NCBI GenBank assembly: GCA_938004815.1 | Contig: CALKVR010001135.1 | Coordinates: forward strand, 1-21,694 | DNA length: 21,694 nucleotides | From: an uncultured Polyangiaceae bacterium | Lineage (GTDB): Bacteria; Myxococcota_A; Polyangia; Polyangiales; Polyangiaceae | Direction of reading: 5' to 3' | Part shown: positions 20,684 through 21,694 of the stretch, piece after piece | Position numbering within the stretch: the first letter of the stretch is position 1 | How the letters are laid out: the number at the start of each line of letters is the position of its first letter | Notes under the pieces: model-generated | Database searches by the model: none | What the model was told of the DNA's origin: nothing | The model's input: the letters and a program-made list of their open reading frames with translations, nothing else | Translations under genes and position numbers: made by a program

Positions 20684-21694
20684 ATGAACGAACGCGATCA
20701 AGAGGCCTCCCCGCCGAGCGTCCCTTCTGGGACGGTCGTCGCCGGCCGCTATCGCGTCGAGCGCCAGCTGGGGGTCGGTGGGATGGGCGAGGTCTACCTC
20801 GTCCAGCACGTCCACACCGACGAGAAATTCGCGATGAAGGTCCTCTTGTCGACCGTCATCTCGGATGCGACGGCGCTCGAACGGTTCCGTCGCGAGGCCC
20901 GAACGCCCGCCCGAATCGACAGCGAGCACGTCGTTCGGGTGACGGACGCCGACGTCGCGCCCGAGCTCAAGGGTGCGCCGTTCCTGGTCATGGAGTACCT
21001 GCGCGGCGAGGACCTCGACAGCTACGTCGGCCGCGTCGGTCCGATGCAGGCACGCGACGTCGTCGCCTATTTGCGACAGGTCGCGCGCGCGCTCGACAAG
21101 GCGCACGCCCTCGGGATCGTGCACCGCGACCTGAAGCCGGAGAACATCTTCATCACGCAGCGCGAAGACGGCACCCCCCACGTGAAGGTGCTCGACTTCG
21201 GGATCGCCAAGTTCACCTCGCAAGCATCGAGCGATCTCGTCCACAAGACGGCGACGTCGCCCGGCCAGATATACGGCACGCCGCTCTACATGTCGCCTGA
21301 GCAAGCCAAGGGCGAGTCGAAGAAGATCTCGCCCCAGACCGACATCTGGGCCCTCGGGCTCATCGCCAACCGGATGCTCTCGGGCAAAGACTACTGGGAC
21401 GCCGAGACGCTGACCGCGCTCATCGCTCAGGTCGTCTACGAGCCCATGCAGCGGCCCTGCGAAAAGGGCTTCGACTTCGGCCCGAGGTACGACACGTGGT
21501 TCCTCCAATGCTGCAACCGTGATCCCGAGTCGCGCTTCTCGACCGCTGGAGAGGCGGTCTTCAAGCTCGGTCAGGCGACCGGTGTCATCGACTCCGACGC
21601 GGCGTTCATGAGCGGGGCGCCGTCGATCACGAACGAGCTCGCTCCGGTGCCGGCCCACTCCGCCCGGGGTAGCGCGAGCGTGAAGCCGCTGAGC
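20684..21694 (+). CDS. Ser/Thr protein kinase (3' end missing)
   Basis: 337 codons are visible and the frame runs off the window. The kinase domain starts at about residue 23 and all catalytic motifs are present: Gly loop GVGGMGEVY, ATP-binding K52 (FAMKVL), E71, catalytic H147-R148-D149 with KPEN (N154), and D171-FG. The activation segment contains the GTPLYMSPEQAKG anchor. Subdomain IX follows (QTDIWALGLIANRMLSG) and the C-lobe Arg lies in CNRDPESRFSTAGEA. It should be an active cytoplasmic kinase. After about residue 300 a Ser/Ala/Pro-rich linker begins, as in myxobacterial kinases that continue into a membrane segment and a sensor domain outside the window. ATG 20684 gives a natural N-terminus; the ribosome site is weak. 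It is divergent from the ECF sigma gene. Confidence 0.95.
   Translation, partial: MNERDQEASPPSVPSGTVVAGRYRVERQLGVGGMGEVYLVQHVHTDEKFAMKVLLSTVISDATALERFRREARTPARIDSEHVVRVTDADVAPELKGAPFLVMEYLRGEDLDSYVGRVGPMQARDVVAYLRQVARALDKAHALGIVHRDLKPENIFITQREDGTPHVKVLDFGIAKFTSQASSDLVHKTATSPGQIYGTPLYMSPEQAKGESKKISPQTDIWALGLIANRMLSGKDYWDAETLTALIAQVVYEPMQRPCEKGFDFGPRYDTWFLQCCNRDPESRFSTAGEAVFKLGQATGVIDSDAAFMSGAPSITNELAPVPAHSARGSASVKPLS

Noticed and set aside
20678..21658. 326-residue minus-strand open frame
   Set aside because: It is antisense to the Ser/Thr kinase, whose catalytic motifs are complete on the plus strand.

Overview
This is a very GC-rich stretch of bacterial chromosome. It looks like a myxobacterium-type genome (Myxococcota, Polyangia/Sorangiineae-like). 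The reasons are two eukaryote-like Ser/Thr kinases (one with a TPR tail), an ECF sigma factor coupled to a FecR/TPR membrane protein, many Pro/Ala- or Lys/Glu-rich low-complexity tails, and strong third-position GC that creates long false antisense ORFs. The lineage is inferred from gene style, not from a marker search.

Layout. (1) 1-3123: the 3' part of a kinase-TPR gene (+), a convergent DmeF-type cation diffusion facilitator (-), and a divergent OmpA-like envelope protein (+). (2) 12119 down to 3133 on the minus strand: eight colinear genes, namely a TPR protein, an unknown exported/membrane protein with a Pro-rich tail, uvrC, a VanW/G5 protein, coaBC, a CPBP membrane protease, an MBL-fold hydrolase and a short CorA-like protein. 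Several are joined by 4-base start/stop overlaps. A candidate internal promoter precedes the MBL gene. (3) 12245-15043 (+): a membrane-anchored M23 peptidase followed 12 bases later by a pirin. (4) 17922 down to 15065 (-): rplM-rpsI, then an ATP-grasp protein and a zinc-ribbon/rhomboid protease spaced like an operon. A good sigma-70-type promoter and a leader hairpin lie upstream of rplM. (5) 20417 down to 18124 (-): an ECF sigma factor overlapping a FecR/TPR protein. (6) 20684 to the end (+): a Ser/Thr kinase, divergent from the sigma factor and cut by the window edge.

How they fit together. Most genes are housekeeping (DNA repair, CoA synthesis, ribosome) or envelope functions (VanW, M23, OmpA-like, CPBP, rhomboid). 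The sigma/FecR pair with the divergent kinase reads as an envelope-signalling module. I found no CRISPR array, insertion sequence, phage gene, tRNA or rRNA. Nothing here is clearly a new defence or biosynthetic system. The most interesting signals are regulatory and architectural: a TAnnnT box 7-10 bases before the start of four unit-leading genes with no Shine-Dalgarno (possible leaderless mRNAs), a candidate L13 leader structure, a double zinc-ribbon/rhomboid fusion, a perfect 10-bp-stem palindrome at the 5' end of uvrC, and in-frame tandem repeats in four genes.
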